A stretch of 39,504 nucleotides of DNA from an uncultured Clostridia bacterium (GTDB lineage: Bacteria > Bacillota > Clostridia > TANB77 > CAG-508), in assembly GCA_947626205.1 (NCBI GenBank), contig CANQRO010000002.1, positions 1-39,504 of the forward strand, in the 5' to 3' direction. Position numbers and translations under genes: made by a program. The notes below the pieces were generated by a model. It worked only from the letters and a program-made list of their open reading frames with translations, searched no databases and was not told the DNA's origin. Below, in pieces: positions 1 through 9,300 of the stretch; the stretch's first letter is position 1, and every line of letters starts with the position of its first letter.

Positions 1-838
1 GCATAAAATCTACTACTGCATTTAATAATTCTTGAACACCTTTGTTTTTATATGAAGAACCACAACATACTGGAACAATATTATTATTAATTGTACCCTT
101 ACGAATTCCTTTCTTAATTTCTTCCTCCGTTAGTTCTTCTCCATCTAAATATTTCATCATTAATTCATCATCTTGCTCTGCAGCAGCTTCAATCATTAGA
201 TTTCTATATTTTTTAGCTTCCTCTAACATATCAGCTGGAACATCTTGTTCTTCAATTTCTTTTCCTAAATCATCTTTATGAATAAATGCTCTCATTTTTA
301 TTAAATCAACAATTCCTTTGAAATTGTCTTCTGCTCCAATTGGTAATTGAACTGGAACAGCATTTGCATTTAAACGTTCTTTCATTTGTGCAACGCATCC
401 TAAGAAATTAGCACCTGTTATATCCATTTTATTAACATATGCCATTCTTGGAACATGATATTTGTCAGCTTGTCTCCAAACAGTTTCAGATTGTGGCTGA
501 ACTCCACCTTTTGCACAAAATACAGTAACTGAACCATCTAATACTCTTAAAGATCTTTGTACTTCAACCGTAAAGTCAACGTGACCTGGAGTATCGATAA
601 TGTTTATTCTATGGTTTAACCAGAAAGCTGTTGTAGCAGCAGAAGTAATTGTAATACCTCTTTCTTGCTCTTGAGCCATCCAGTCCATTGTTGCTGCACC
701 TTCATGAACTTCACCTATTTTATGAGTTTTACCAGTATAAAATAGAATTCTTTCAGTTGTTGTTGTTTTACCAGCATCAATATGAGCCATAATACCTATA
801 TTTCTGGTCATCTCTAATGAGACTTGTCTTTTACCCAA
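1..838 (-). CDS. fusA: Elongation factor G, N-terminal part (cut by window edge)
   Basis: EF-G is the GTPase that drives ribosomal translocation. The visible ~279 residues contain the G1 motif AHIDAGKTTTTERIL, the G3 motif DTPGHVDF and the G4 motif NKMD, all canonical for EF-G. The C-terminal part lies beyond position 1. The start is inferred to be TTG at 836-838: it gives the usual short N-terminus (LGKRQVSLEMTRNIGIMAH) and has a GAGGAGGA ribosome binding site at 846-853. The first in-frame ATG would remove the residues before TRNIGIMAH and lacks that site. It is the third gene of the rpsL-rpsG-fusA operon, 35 bp after rpsG. Confidence 0.96.
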   Translation of the reverse strand, partial: MGKRQVSLEMTRNIGIMAHIDAGKTTTTERILFYTGKTHKIGEVHEGAATMDWMAQEQERGITITSAATTAFWLNHRINIIDTPGHVDFTVEVQRSLRVLDGSVTVFCAKGGVQPQSETVWRQADKYHVPRMAYVNKMDITGANFLGCVAQMKERLNANAVPVQLPIGAEDNFKGIVDLIKMRAFIHKDDLGKEIEEQDVPADMLEEAKKYRNLMIEAAAEQDDELMMKYLDGEELTEEEIKKGIRKGTINNNIVPVCCGSSYKNKGVQELLNAVVDFM

Positions 839-873
839 TTTATTTTCCTCCTCATCTAAAGTATAATTTAATT

Positions 874-1344
874 TTACCATTTATAATGTGCGAAAGCTTT
901 ATTTGCTTCTGCCATTCTATGTGTATCTTCTTTCTTCTTAAATGCTCCACCATTTCCATTAACTGCATCTATGATTTCTCCAGCTAATTTATCTGACATT
1001 GTTTTTTCATGTCTATTTCTAGCATAAGTAACAAGCCATCTTAAACCTAAAGTTTGTCTTCTTTCTGGTTTAATTTCTAGTGGTACTTGGTATGTTGCAC
1101 CACCAACTCTTCTTGCTTTTACTTCAAGAACAGGCATTACATTTTCTAATGCTTGCTCGAAAACTTCTAGTGGATTTTTTTGCTCTTTTTCTTTTATGAT
1201 ATCAAATGCATCATAAACTATTTTTTGAGCAACTGATTTTTTACCATCTAACATAATATTATTTACTAATTTTGTTACAATTTTGCTATTGTAAATTGGA
1301 TCTGGTAAAACATCTCTTTTTGCTATAAATCCTTTTCTTGGCAC
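874..1344 (-). CDS. rpsG: 30S ribosomal protein S7
   Basis: S7 is the primary assembly protein of the 30S head and contacts the 3' domain of 16S rRNA and the E site. The full-length 156-residue product starts PRKGFIAKRDVLPDPIY and carries the typical block GGATYQVPLEIKPERR and the C-terminal MAEANKAFAHYKW. The start codon is GTG (1342-1344), preceded by AAAGGAGTG. It follows rpsL after an unusually long 199-bp gap and precedes fusA by 35 bp. In many bacteria S7 autoregulates the str operon by binding the rpsL-rpsG spacer; the long spacer here would allow that, but I have not identified the binding structure. Confidence 0.98.
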   Translation of the reverse strand: MPRKGFIAKRDVLPDPIYNSKIVTKLVNNIMLDGKKSVAQKIVYDAFDIIKEKEQKNPLEVFEQALENVMPVLEVKARRVGGATYQVPLEIKPERRQTLGLRWLVTYARNRHEKTMSDKLAGEIIDAVNGNGGAFKKKEDTHRMAEANKAFAHYKW

Positions 1345-1543
1345 TATTCTTCACTCCTTTTTATGATATTAAGAGGCTCTTTTACCTCATTTTATCTTGC
1401 ATAATAGATATTTATAAAATACCTAAAGTTACTCTGAAAAGCTTTAAGCCTTTCCGCATAGTGCTATAAATCTATTCTAAATTTAAGTACCTTAAGTTTA
1501 GTAAGAATTACATGCACTAACTTTTTCCAAAAACTAAACTATT
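1345..1543 (-). other. Long rpsL-rpsG intercistronic spacer
   Basis: This 199-bp non-coding stretch lies inside the str operon. It holds the rpsG ribosome binding site at its left end. On the minus strand it contains the 10-mer GCACTATGCG (1455-1464), which also occurs in the hairpin of the rpsL leader (2019-2028). A short inverted repeat, AAGAG/CTCTT, sits around 1371-1381. I see no terminator with a U-tract and no convincing promoter. A regulatory role such as an S7-binding site is inference only. Confidence 0.4.
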
Positions 1544-1957
1544 TTATTTTTTTGGTTTTTTAGCTCCGTATTTCGAACGAGCTTGCATTCTGTCTTTTAC
1601 ACCTGCTGTATCTAATGTTCCTCTTATAATATGGTAACGAACACCTGGTAAATCTTTTACCCTACCTCCTCTTATAAGAACAACACTATGCTCTTGTAAG
1701 TTGTGTCCAATACCTGGAATATAAGAAGTAACTTCGTAACCATTTGAAAGTCTAACTCTGGCAACTTTTCTTAAAGCTGAGTTTGGCTTCTTTGGAGTTA
1801 CAGTTTTTACTACTGTACATACACCTCTTTTTTGTGGTGCTCTAGAATCTGTTTGTACCTTCTTTCTAGAATTATAACCATGTTGTAATGCTGGTGCTGT
1901 TGATTTTGTAGTACTTGTTTTTCTTCCTTTTCTTACTAATTGATTAATTGTTGGCAC
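1544..1957 (-). CDS. rpsL: 30S ribosomal protein S12
   Basis: S12 lies at the decoding centre and helps control accuracy. The 137-residue product has the invariant TPKKPNSALRK loop and RVKDLPGVRYH, with the lysines at which streptomycin-resistance substitutions usually arise both wild type. The C-terminus is ARSKYGAKKPKK. The start is GTG at 1955-1957, preceded by AAGGAGGTG at the normal distance. It is the first gene of the str operon, with a consensus promoter at 2048-2076 and a leader of about 85 nt. Confidence 0.98.
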   Translation of the reverse strand: MPTINQLVRKGRKTSTTKSTAPALQHGYNSRKKVQTDSRAPQKRGVCTVVKTVTPKKPNSALRKVARVRLSNGYEVTSYIPGIGHNLQEHSVVLIRGGRVKDLPGVRYHIIRGTLDTAGVKDRMQARSKYGAKKPKK

Positions 1958-2014
1958 TTAAATTTCACCTCCTTAAAATTATTTCATTTTTATTACAATA
2001 AAATTGTTACAGTT

Positions 2015-2033
2015 ACAACGCATAGTGCGTTGT
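2015..2033 (-). promoter_or_regulatory. Hairpin in the rpsL leader
   Basis: The inverted repeat ACAACGCA/TGCGTTGT (8 bp, 3-nt loop) lies about 8 nt after the predicted transcription start of the str operon. No U-tract follows, so it is not a terminator. Its loop side contains GCACTATGCG, repeated in the rpsL-rpsG spacer. It could stabilise the transcript or be an operator; the role is unknown. Confidence 0.5.
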
Positions 2034-2047
2034 AAAGCAACGGAGAT

Positions 2048-2076
2048 ATTATATCATGCATATTAAAAAATGTCAA
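2048..2076 (-). promoter_or_regulatory. Sigma-A promoter of the str operon
   Basis: The -35 TTGACA (2071-2076) and -10 TATAAT (2048-2053) both match consensus, with an exact 17-bp spacer and a TG extended -10 (TGATATAAT). The predicted start is near 2041, giving a leader of about 85 nt before rpsL. This is the strongest promoter in the window, as expected for ribosomal protein genes. Confidence 0.9.
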
Positions 2077-2079
2077 CAA

Positions 2080-2117
2080 AAAAATCACCTCAAATGTTAT
2101 TTTTTAAACATTTGAGG
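2080..2117 (-). terminator. Intrinsic terminator after the coiled-coil gene
   Basis: The perfect 11-bp stem CCTCAAATGTT/AACATTTGAGG (2088-2098 with 2107-2117) is followed on the minus strand by seven Ts. It lies 18 bp past the stop of the 2135-4201 gene and just upstream of the str promoter, so it insulates the two units. Confidence 0.85.
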
Positions 2118-2134
2118 TATTCTTTTATTTTATT

Positions 2135-4201
2135 TTATAGGCTATTTTCATTATCTTGTTTTTCTTGACTTTTTGCTAAATCATGATATTCTTTATGAGT
2201 TGTTTCATTCATATTTTGAATATTGTTTCTAACATCATCTGCTTTTCTACGTTCAATAACTTCTTTATCTGTTTTATCTGCAATTTCTATTTCTAGTTTT
2301 TCAAGTTCTTCAATTTCGTCTTTTGATAATTTGCTATTTCCACTCTTATCAAGTAAATCATGATATCTTGCTTCTTTTGTTCTTATGTCTTTTAAGAATT
2401 GTTTATCAACATCTCTATATGCATTATATGCAAGTGCAGCTTCATGTTGTTCTTCTATACTTGGTAATCTTTTTAATGGTTCTCTTTTAATCCAAGACAT
2501 TATTTTACTAGCTATAGAATATTTAACTTCTCCTGTTAATTTACCAAAACCATATCTTTCAGCAATTCTTCCTCTTTCCATAATAGCAAATTTTTCACTT
2601 TGATTTACTTCTTTTTTGAAAAGATTAGCAAATATATTAGTTTTTGATAAATCTTTTTGATCATAGCCGATTCCTACTCTATCTTTTGTTTTACTTAAGC
2701 ACTGTTTGCAGTAAATTTTTAGTATACTTTTTGCTCTTTCTTCACATTTATCAATTTGACCGTAAGTTAATATGGCATTTACAACTACAGAGTCTATTAC
2801 TTTATTCTTTATAGCTTCTCTAACTAATTCTTTATTTTCTCTAGTTATAGCTGAATTTTCTTCTAATTTATCCATTAGATATTCATCAGACATTCTTATT
2901 CCTGAAGTAACAACATCTTTTCCTAGTTTGCAAGTATAGCCGCCTATTCTTATTTCAGCACGTCTACCTATGTCAATTAAATAATAGTTGTTTTCCTTTG
3001 GTTCTTCTGTTGATGTTTTTGTTTGAGAAGATTCTTTTCCTGTTTCAGACACTTTACCTTCTTTTTGTTCGGTTTCTTTTGATTTTGGTACCGTATTTAT
3101 TTTTGGTTTCTCTGTTGATGTTTTTGTTTGAGAAGATTCTTTTCCTGTTTCAGACACTTTACCTTCTTTTTGTTCGGTTTCTTTTGATCCTGGTACAACA
3201 CTTATTCTTGGTTTCTCTGTTGATGTTTTTGTTTGAGAAGATTCTTTTCCTGTTTCAGACACTTTACCTTCTTTTTGTTCAGTTTCTTTTGATCCTGGTA
3301 CAACACTTATTCTTGGTTCTTCTGTTGATGTTTTTGTTTGAGAAGATTCTTTTCCTGTTTCAGGCACTTTACCTTCTTTTTGTTCGATTTCTTTTGGTCC
3401 TGATACAATACTTATTCCTGGTTCTTCTGTTGATGTCTTTGTTTGAGAAGATTCTTTTCCTGTTTCAGATACTTTACCTTCTTTTTGTTCGATTTCTTTT
3501 GGTCCTGATACAATACTTATTCTTGGTTCTTCTGTTGATGTTTTTGTTTGAGGAGCTTCGCTTTCTGCTTTATCTACTTCATTTTCTGTTACTTCTACTG
3601 TTGGTTGTTCTAAAGCAGAATCTGCATTTAATTCTACATATTTTTCATATTCTACATATTTATTGTCTACTACTCTTAGGTATTTATCTCTTACTTTTTT
3701 AAATGTTTCAAGAACTTCATTAACTTGATCTCTTTTGCTTTGTAATTCTTCTATTTCTTTTCTAATTGCATCTTTTCTATTATAAAAGTCTTGAAATAAT
3801 TTTCCTTCTTGATCATCTTTCATGTAAAATTCTTGTAATTCTAGTTCTACCTTATTTAAATCCATATTTTTTAATTGTATTTGCTTATCTAAATCTCTAA
3901 TTGAAATTGTTAATGTAGTGATATTTTTGTCTGTTGCAAGATGTTCCATATTGTTTTTAATTTCATCAGCATTTTTTTGTAAATTGGCAATTTTTTCTTC
4001 TTGCTCTTTAACTCTTTTTTTACATTCTTCAATTACTTCTCTTTCATAATCGTTCATTGTGTGTTCTCCAAACTCTTTTATTGTTTGTTCTAACTCTTCT
4101 CCTGCTTTTTGTAAGCCAAAGTTTATTGCAAAGAACAATTCCTTATCAATTCTTTCTAATTCCTCTTTACTGCTATTATATTTTTCTAATAATTCTTCCA
4201 T
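2135..4201 (-). CDS. Coiled-coil protein with tandem KESSQTKTSTEE repeats, function unknown
   Basis: I do not recognise this 688-residue protein. Residues 1 to ~190 are highly charged with heptad character and are probably a long coiled coil. Residues ~215-405 are a tandem array of a 35-residue unit rich in Lys, Glu, Ser and Thr (core EQKEGKVSETGKESSQTKTS). The C-terminal ~280 residues (from NNYYLIDIGRRAEIRIGGYT) look globular, include a C-x-x-C pair (KIYCKQCLSK), and end in another charged helical stretch. There is no signal peptide or membrane segment, so it is probably cytoplasmic. It has its own promoter and terminator and is monocistronic. The repeat region looks like a flexible spacer. 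No function is assigned. Confidence 0.85.
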   Translation of the reverse strand: MEELLEKYNSSKEELERIDKELFFAINFGLQKAGEELEQTIKEFGEHTMNDYEREVIEECKKRVKEQEEKIANLQKNADEIKNNMEHLATDKNITTLTISIRDLDKQIQLKNMDLNKVELELQEFYMKDDQEGKLFQDFYNRKDAIRKEIEELQSKRDQVNEVLETFKKVRDKYLRVVDNKYVEYEKYVELNADSALEQPTVEVTENEVDKAESEAPQTKTSTEEPRISIVSGPKEIEQKEGKVSETGKESSQTKTSTEEPGISIVSGPKEIEQKEGKVPETGKESSQTKTSTEEPRISVVPGSKETEQKEGKVSETGKESSQTKTSTEKPRISVVPGSKETEQKEGKVSETGKESSQTKTSTEKPKINTVPKSKETEQKEGKVSETGKESSQTKTSTEEPKENNYYLIDIGRRAEIRIGGYTCKLGKDVVTSGIRMSDEYLMDKLEENSAITRENKELVREAIKNKVIDSVVVNAILTYGQIDKCEERAKSILKIYCKQCLSKTKDRVGIGYDQKDLSKTNIFANLFKKEVNQSEKFAIMERGRIAERYGFGKLTGEVKYSIASKIMSWIKREPLKRLPSIEEQHEAALAYNAYRDVDKQFLKDIRTKEARYHDLLDKSGNSKLSKDEIEELEKLEIEIADKTDKEVIERRKADDVRNNIQNMNETTHKEYHDLAKSQEKQDNENSL
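3006..3553 (-). repeat. Five tandem 105-bp units plus a partial sixth, within a coding region
   Basis: Units begin at 3006, 3111, 3216, 3321, 3426 and 3531, exactly 105 bp apart; the last is only a partial copy. Each encodes a 35-residue unit, so copy number can change without shifting the frame. Units are nearly identical at DNA level; differences cluster in the residues P-x-I-x-x-V-x-x-x-K-E. This is direct intragenic duplication, not a CRISPR array, because there are no spacers. Confidence 0.95.
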
Positions 4202-4251
4202 ATTTTTTCTCCTTCCATTTTACCTAATGTGGTAAAACCATACTTATGTTT

Positions 4252-4280
4252 ATTTTAGCACGAAAAAGCAAAAAAAGCAA
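4252..4280 (-). promoter_or_regulatory. Promoter of the coiled-coil gene
   Basis: The -35 TTGCTT (4275-4280) and -10 TAAAAT (4252-4257) have a 17-bp spacer and an extended -10 TG (TGCTAAAAT). The predicted start is about 45 nt upstream of the ATG at 4201. The -35 lies inside the 3' arm of the trmFO terminator, so promoter and terminator overlap. Confidence 0.7.
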
Positions 4281-4308
4281 TAACTTTATGTAAATTTATC
4301 GCTTTTTT
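4271..4308 (-). terminator. Intrinsic terminator after trmFO
   Basis: On the minus strand AAAAAAGCGATAA pairs with TTATTGCTTTTTT (13 bp with one G-U), so the U-tract is part of the descending arm. It lies about 130 bp past the trmFO stop. The wobble pair favours the minus-strand transcript. Confidence 0.7.
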
Positions 4309-4435
4309 ATAAAAAATTAACATAATTGTAATATTTTAGTAAAATAATAACATAATTTTTAGTTTATTATACCTCCTATTTTACCTTACTTAAGGTTATG
4401 GAATGAACTTTTTAAGAATTTAATTTTTTTATTTT

Positions 4436-5896
4436 TTATTGCTTAATTATAATATCTTTATAAGTACTTTTTAATTCCTCTATTGCTCTATCTGCTAATT
4501 TGCTATATTTTACTTTTTTATCTCTTATACTTTCATCTAAACTTGGTAATATTCCAAAATTTGCATTCATAGGTTGGAAATTTGTACTTGGATTTGAAAT
4601 ATAATTAGCTAATGCTCCTATCATTGTATTTATTGGAAATTCTATCTTTTCATTTCCTTTTATTTTATTTGCAACATTTATTCCAACTACCATTCCAGAG
4701 CTAATAGATTCTACATAGCCCTCTACTCCAGTAATTTGACCTGCAAAATAAACATTAGTATTTTTCTTTAAACAATATGTATTATCTAGCAATATGCTAG
4801 AATTAATATATGTATTTCTATGCATTACTCCATATTTTGCAAATTCAGCATTTTTTAATCCTGGTATTTTCGAAAATATTCTTTTTTGTTCTCCAAATTT
4901 TAAATTGGTTTGAAATCCTACTAAATTATATAGTGTAGCATTTATATCATCTTGTCTTAATTGTACTAGTGCATATGGGTGTTTTCCTGTTCTTAAATCT
5001 GTAAATCCAACTGGTTTTAATGGTCCAAAACGTAAAGTGTCTATACCTCTTTTTGCCATTATTTCAATAGGCATACAACTTTCAAAAATTTCTTTTTTTT
5101 CAAATTCATGTAAAGTTACTACTTCTGCTGATACTAATTCATTATAGAACTGTTCATATTCCTCTTTGTTCATTGGTAAATTTATATAGCTTGCTTCTAA
5201 ATTATTTAATCTTTTTTTCCATTCTTCTAACTCTTCATCTTTTTCTCTTTCTTGCTCATAACGATTACCAAAAAAAGCAATATTCATATCCACACTTTCT
5301 TTAGTTACTATAGGAGCTGCTGCATCATAAAAATATAGCCTATCTTCTCCTGTTAGTTTTGCTATATTTTTAGCCAAAGTATCTGAAGTTAATGGTCCTG
5401 TTGCTATTACTATAATCTTATTGCTTTTTTCTAAACTTTCATTCCTATTTTCTAAGTTCTCGTTATTATTTAAATAACTATTTTGTATCTTTTCTTTATT
5501 TTGATTATAAGAATTTAATTCTTCTCCAAAGTATTCTTCGTTAATTATTTCTATATTAGAATTTTCTTTTATACTTTTGGTAACTAACTCTGCGAATTTA
5601 TCTCTATCTACCGCTAATGCTTGCCCTGCTGGCACACTTGTTTTATCCGCACATTTAATTAACAAAGAATCTAGCAAGCGCAATTCTTCTTTTAATAAAC
5701 CACAAGCATTGGTATGTAAATTGGATTTAAATGAATTACTACATACAATTTCTGCTAAATTTTCATTTGAATGCGCTTCTGAAAATTTTTTGGGTTTCAT
5801 TTCATATAGTTTTACTTTTATACCTCTTTTAGCAATTTGATATGCCGCTTCGCACCCAGCTAAACCTCCACCTATAACAATTACTTCTTTTTCCAT
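4436..5896 (-). CDS. trmFO: Methylenetetrahydrofolate-tRNA-(uracil-5-)-methyltransferase
   Basis: TrmFO forms m5U54 (ribothymidine) in the tRNA T-loop using FAD and methylene-tetrahydrofolate. Evidence: the N-terminal dinucleotide-binding GGGLAG (residues 9-14), the AHSNENLAEIVCSNSFKSN block with its conserved Cys, VPAGQALAVDRD, the second conserved Cys in ESCMPIE, and the C-terminal FQPMNANFGILP. At 486 residues it is longer than usual (about 435) because of an Asn/Glu-rich low-complexity insertion at about residues 127-160. The ATG is preceded by AAGGAAG. In Bacillus trmFO follows topA directly; here the SCIFF gene and a SNF2 helicase lie between them, and a terminator separates it from the SCIFF gene. 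Confidence 0.96.
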   Translation of the reverse strand: MEKEVIVIGGGLAGCEAAYQIAKRGIKVKLYEMKPKKFSEAHSNENLAEIVCSNSFKSNLHTNACGLLKEELRLLDSLLIKCADKTSVPAGQALAVDRDKFAELVTKSIKENSNIEIINEEYFGEELNSYNQNKEKIQNSYLNNNENLENRNESLEKSNKIIVIATGPLTSDTLAKNIAKLTGEDRLYFYDAAAPIVTKESVDMNIAFFGNRYEQEREKDEELEEWKKRLNNLEASYINLPMNKEEYEQFYNELVSAEVVTLHEFEKKEIFESCMPIEIMAKRGIDTLRFGPLKPVGFTDLRTGKHPYALVQLRQDDINATLYNLVGFQTNLKFGEQKRIFSKIPGLKNAEFAKYGVMHRNTYINSSILLDNTYCLKKNTNVYFAGQITGVEGYVESISSGMVVGINVANKIKGNEKIEFPINTMIGALANYISNPSTNFQPMNANFGILPSLDESIRDKKVKYSKLADRAIEELKSTYKDIIIKQ

Positions 5897-5920
5897 TACA
5901 TTTCTTCCTTTAATTTATTT

Positions 5921-5956
5921 TAAAAACGAGCGGTAAAAACTTTCTATACCACTCGC
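5921..5956 (-). terminator. Intrinsic terminator after the SCIFF gene
   Basis: On the minus strand GCGAGTGGTA pairs with TACCGCTCGT (10 bp including G-U pairs) around an 11-nt loop, followed by TTTTTAAAATAAA. The G-U pairs become mismatches on the other strand, so it works in the direction of the SCIFF transcript. It lies 14 bp after the stop codon. Confidence 0.85.
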
Positions 5957-5970
5957 TTAGAACTTTTAGC

Positions 5971-6117
5971 CTACTTTTTCATCTGTTCGCAGGATTGATT
6001 GCCCACTGTACAGGATGTTTTACAAGCAGACTGGCAGGAGGTCTGGCACTCGCCACAGCCACCTTTTTTCATAGATTGCTTGAAATCTCTCGTTGCAAGA
6101 GTCTTGATGTGTTTCAT
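5971..6117 (-). CDS. scfA: SCIFF peptide: six-cysteine ribosomal peptide precursor
   Basis: This 48-residue ORF starts MKHIKTLATRDFKQSMKKGG and has cysteines at 21, 24, 28, 32, 36 and 43 in the family pattern CGECQTSCQSACKTSCTVG. This is the SCIFF (six Cys in forty-five residues) family, a RiPP precursor nearly universal in Clostridia. A radical SAM enzyme (ScfB) forms a Cys-Thr thioether in it. The start has GGAGA 9 nt upstream. It stands alone between a strong promoter (6175-6203) and a terminator (5921-5956). The usual partner gene scfB is absent here; neighbours are trmFO and a helicase. GC content is visibly higher than its surroundings, as expected for a strongly constrained peptide. 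Confidence 0.96.
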   Translation of the reverse strand: MKHIKTLATRDFKQSMKKGGCGECQTSCQSACKTSCTVGNQSCEQMKK

Positions 6118-6174
6118 CTTAAAGATTCTCCTTTCTATGAATATTCTAATGATTTCACCTAAGAAATCCTAATT

Positions 6175-6203
6175 ATTATATCACATGTTGCTTATTAATA
6201 CAA
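6175..6203 (-). promoter_or_regulatory. Promoter of the SCIFF gene
   Basis: The -35 TTGTAT (6198-6203) and -10 TATAAT (6175-6180) have a 17-bp spacer and an extended -10 TG (TGTGATATAAT). The predicted start is near 6168, giving a ~50-nt leader. Confidence 0.85.
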
Positions 6204-6214
6204 TATTTGAAAAT

Positions 6215-6249
6215 GAAAAATCCTTGTGGTATTGGTATTGCCACAAGGA
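6215..6249 (-). terminator. Intrinsic terminator after the SNF2 helicase gene
   Basis: The perfect 9-bp stem TCCTTGTGG/CCACAAGGA (6221-6229 with 6241-6249) is followed on the minus strand by TTTTTC. It lies ~130 bp past the helicase stop and just upstream of the SCIFF promoter. Confidence 0.85.
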
Positions 6250-6378
6250 CTAGCATAAAGCTATTTAGCTTTTTAATTCATTTTCGTTCTTTAATGCATT
6301 TTAGAGCTGTGCTATGATATTTGATATTTCAATCAATTGTTTAACTTTTGCCATAACCATATATAAGTTTCAATTTTA

Positions 6379-9300
6379 TTACTCAAATAACTTCATAACA
6401 TCCTCTTTAGAAAGTTTACTAATAAATGAAGTTTTTGTATCTAGCACATCATCAATTAATTTTGCCTTCTTTTCTTGCAATTCATATATTTTCTCTTCTA
6501 TAGAATTTTTAGTTATTAGCTTATATACTTGTACATTGTTTTTCTGTCCTATACGATATGCTCTATCTGTTGCTTGGTTCTCTGCAGATAAATTCCACCA
6601 TGGATCATAGTGTATTACCATATCTGCTCCAGTTAAATTTAATCCCGTTCCTCCTGCTTTTAGTGAAATTAAAAATACCTTTATATCTGGGTTTTGATTA
6701 AATTCATCTACTAATCCAATTCTTTCATTTACCTTTGTTTGCCCTGTTAATTTAAAATAGTTGATTTTTTCCTTTTTTAATTCCTTTTCTATAAACTCAA
6801 ACATAGTAGTATATGTAGAAAATACTAATATTTTGTGCCCACTTGCTATTGCATTTTTTATAAGATCTATACACTGGTTTAATTTGCTACATTCTCCTTT
6901 ATAATCTGATAAAAACAAACTTGGGTGGCAACATATTTGTCTTAACCTAGTTAACAATGCTAAAATTTGAATTTGGCTTTTTTCAAACCCTACTCCCTCA
7001 ATTTGTTCTTGAATCTCTGTTTTTGCCTGTGCTAAATACGATAAATAAATTTTTTGTTGTTCTTCTTCCATTTCATTGTTTAAAATAGTAATAGTTTTAT
7101 CTGGAAGCTCTGTTAAAACTTCCTTCTTGGTTCTCCTTAATATGAATGGCTCTATTAGCATTCTTAATTTATTCATCTTTTCTGTATCTTCATCTTTTAT
7201 TATAGGTATTTCAAAATTTTCCTTAAATTTTTTATATGAAAATAGATATCCTGGCATTAGAAAATCGAAAATAGACCATAATTCAGATAATGAATTTTCA
7301 ATTGGCGTGCCAGTTAAAGCGAATCTTGTTACGGCTCGTAATTCCTTCATCACTTTTGCATTTTGAGTATTACTATTTTTCATATATTGTGCTTCATCTG
7401 CTATTATATATCTAAATTCATAATTATACTCTTTATATAGCTCTATATCTCTTTTTAATAAATCATATGAAGTAATTACAACATCTACTTTTGGAATTTG
7501 TTCTATTTGACGTTTCCTATTAGCAGCACTTCCTCCAATAACCATGGCATCAATTTTATGAGCAAACCTTTCGGCTTCTGCTTTCCAATTTAAGCTTAGA
7601 GAACTTGGACATACTACCATAATTGGTTTCTTCTCCTCATTTTTACTTTCCTTATATGATAATATTAATGCTAAAATTTGAATTGTTTTTCCAAGTCCCA
7701 TATCATCTGCTAGTATTCCACCAAATTGATAATCATCCAATGTTTTAAGCCATCTAAAACCTATTTTTTGATACTGTCTTAATATACTTTCCATACTTTT
7801 GGGTATTTTTATCTCTTCTATATTGAAAGTATCTGCTAAATCTCCTACTATATTTTTATAACTACTATTTTTATTTACAGTAGTATTTTTCATTTTCTGC
7901 AATATTTTATCTAAGTATAAAGTTCTATACTTAGGAAGCTTTATTATTCCTATTTCTAATTCTTTATAACTAATTTCACTTCCAGAAATTAAATTTGATA
8001 AAAATTCTATATCTTCACTTTGTTCTAAATTTAAAAAATCTCCATTTTTTAACCTATAATATTTTTTTCTTAAATTATACTTACTTATAATTTCTTTAAG
8101 CTCATCTTTATCAAAATTAATATTTTGTAGGTCTATTGTTAATAAATTATTTTCTACTTTTACTCCTAATGATGTAAGTTTTGGTTTTTTAATTTGTTTT
8201 TGTTTAAAATCTTCTGTTGCTAGCACTTCAAATTTTTGCATATATTCATTAATATCTTCAGATAAAAATTCATAAATTTTATCATCTTCTACCAGTACAA
8301 ATTCTGCATTTTTTTTATCTAGCTTAAATCCTGTTTTTCTAAACATATTTAAAGCATTTACTTCATCTAAAACACTTCGTGGAATTTGTGGATTTTCATT
8401 TAATGGGTTAAACTCTTTTGTTCCATAACAAAATTTTATTTTTGCTATAATATAATTTTTATCATTAAATTCTAAGAACAATTTTACGCCTAATTTTTCT
8501 GGCATGTATTTTTCAATTTCTTCTTTAGAAATATTATCTAATACTATGCTATCTTTTGCTTTAGGTAGTACAATTGAGAAAAACTGTGATAATTCTTCTC
8601 CTGAAAACTTTATTTCACTTGTATAATTTCTTTTAAATACATCTAATAATTTTAAGGTAGTATTTTTAAAATTATTATTGCACTTATAACATGATTCATT
8701 AGTTAAGAAATAAGTATAATTTTTACCTTGTAAGATCTCATATGTAGCATGTGTATCTATGTTGCAAATTAATTTATATTGATTTGCACTTATTTTTTTT
8801 AGGTCAAATTGTATTGTGGGATTATCATCTATAAATGTAATTTCATATAAAGAATATGCTTTTTCTATTAATATTTGCTTTCCCTTTAAGATTTCAAAAA
8901 ATTCATCTAATAAAGTATTGCTTAATATAATGCAAGAAGTATTTAATACTTTTCCATAATACCTATATAGGCTATTCGTATTACTATTTACGTATTTTAT
9001 AATTTCTGCATTCTTCATAATGAAGTGTAATAATGGCCTATATTCTTCGCCAAAAGAAGATTCATCATGTAAAAATTGTAATTTAGCACCATATTTATGA
9101 ACTTCCTTTTGTAGCATACAATCATAAAATTCTGTTAGGTCTTTTATTTTATATAATTGCTTATCTGTTCCAATTTTAAATTCTACACTTAAATTTTTAC
9201 TATAATCATCTAATATTAGTTTAGGTATTATTTTAATATTAGTGTCTAATTTTGCTATTTGAATCTTTTGTGGTTCATTTTCAATTTCATTCATTTCACC

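Noticed and set aside
3006..3553. CRISPR array
   Set aside because: Repeats are directly adjacent, 105 bp long and translated; there are no unique spacers and no cas genes.
2998..3702. Plus-strand open frame of 234 codons opposite the tandem repeats
   Set aside because: It is the antisense of the repeat-encoding gene; low-complexity Leu/Phe content and no ribosome binding site.
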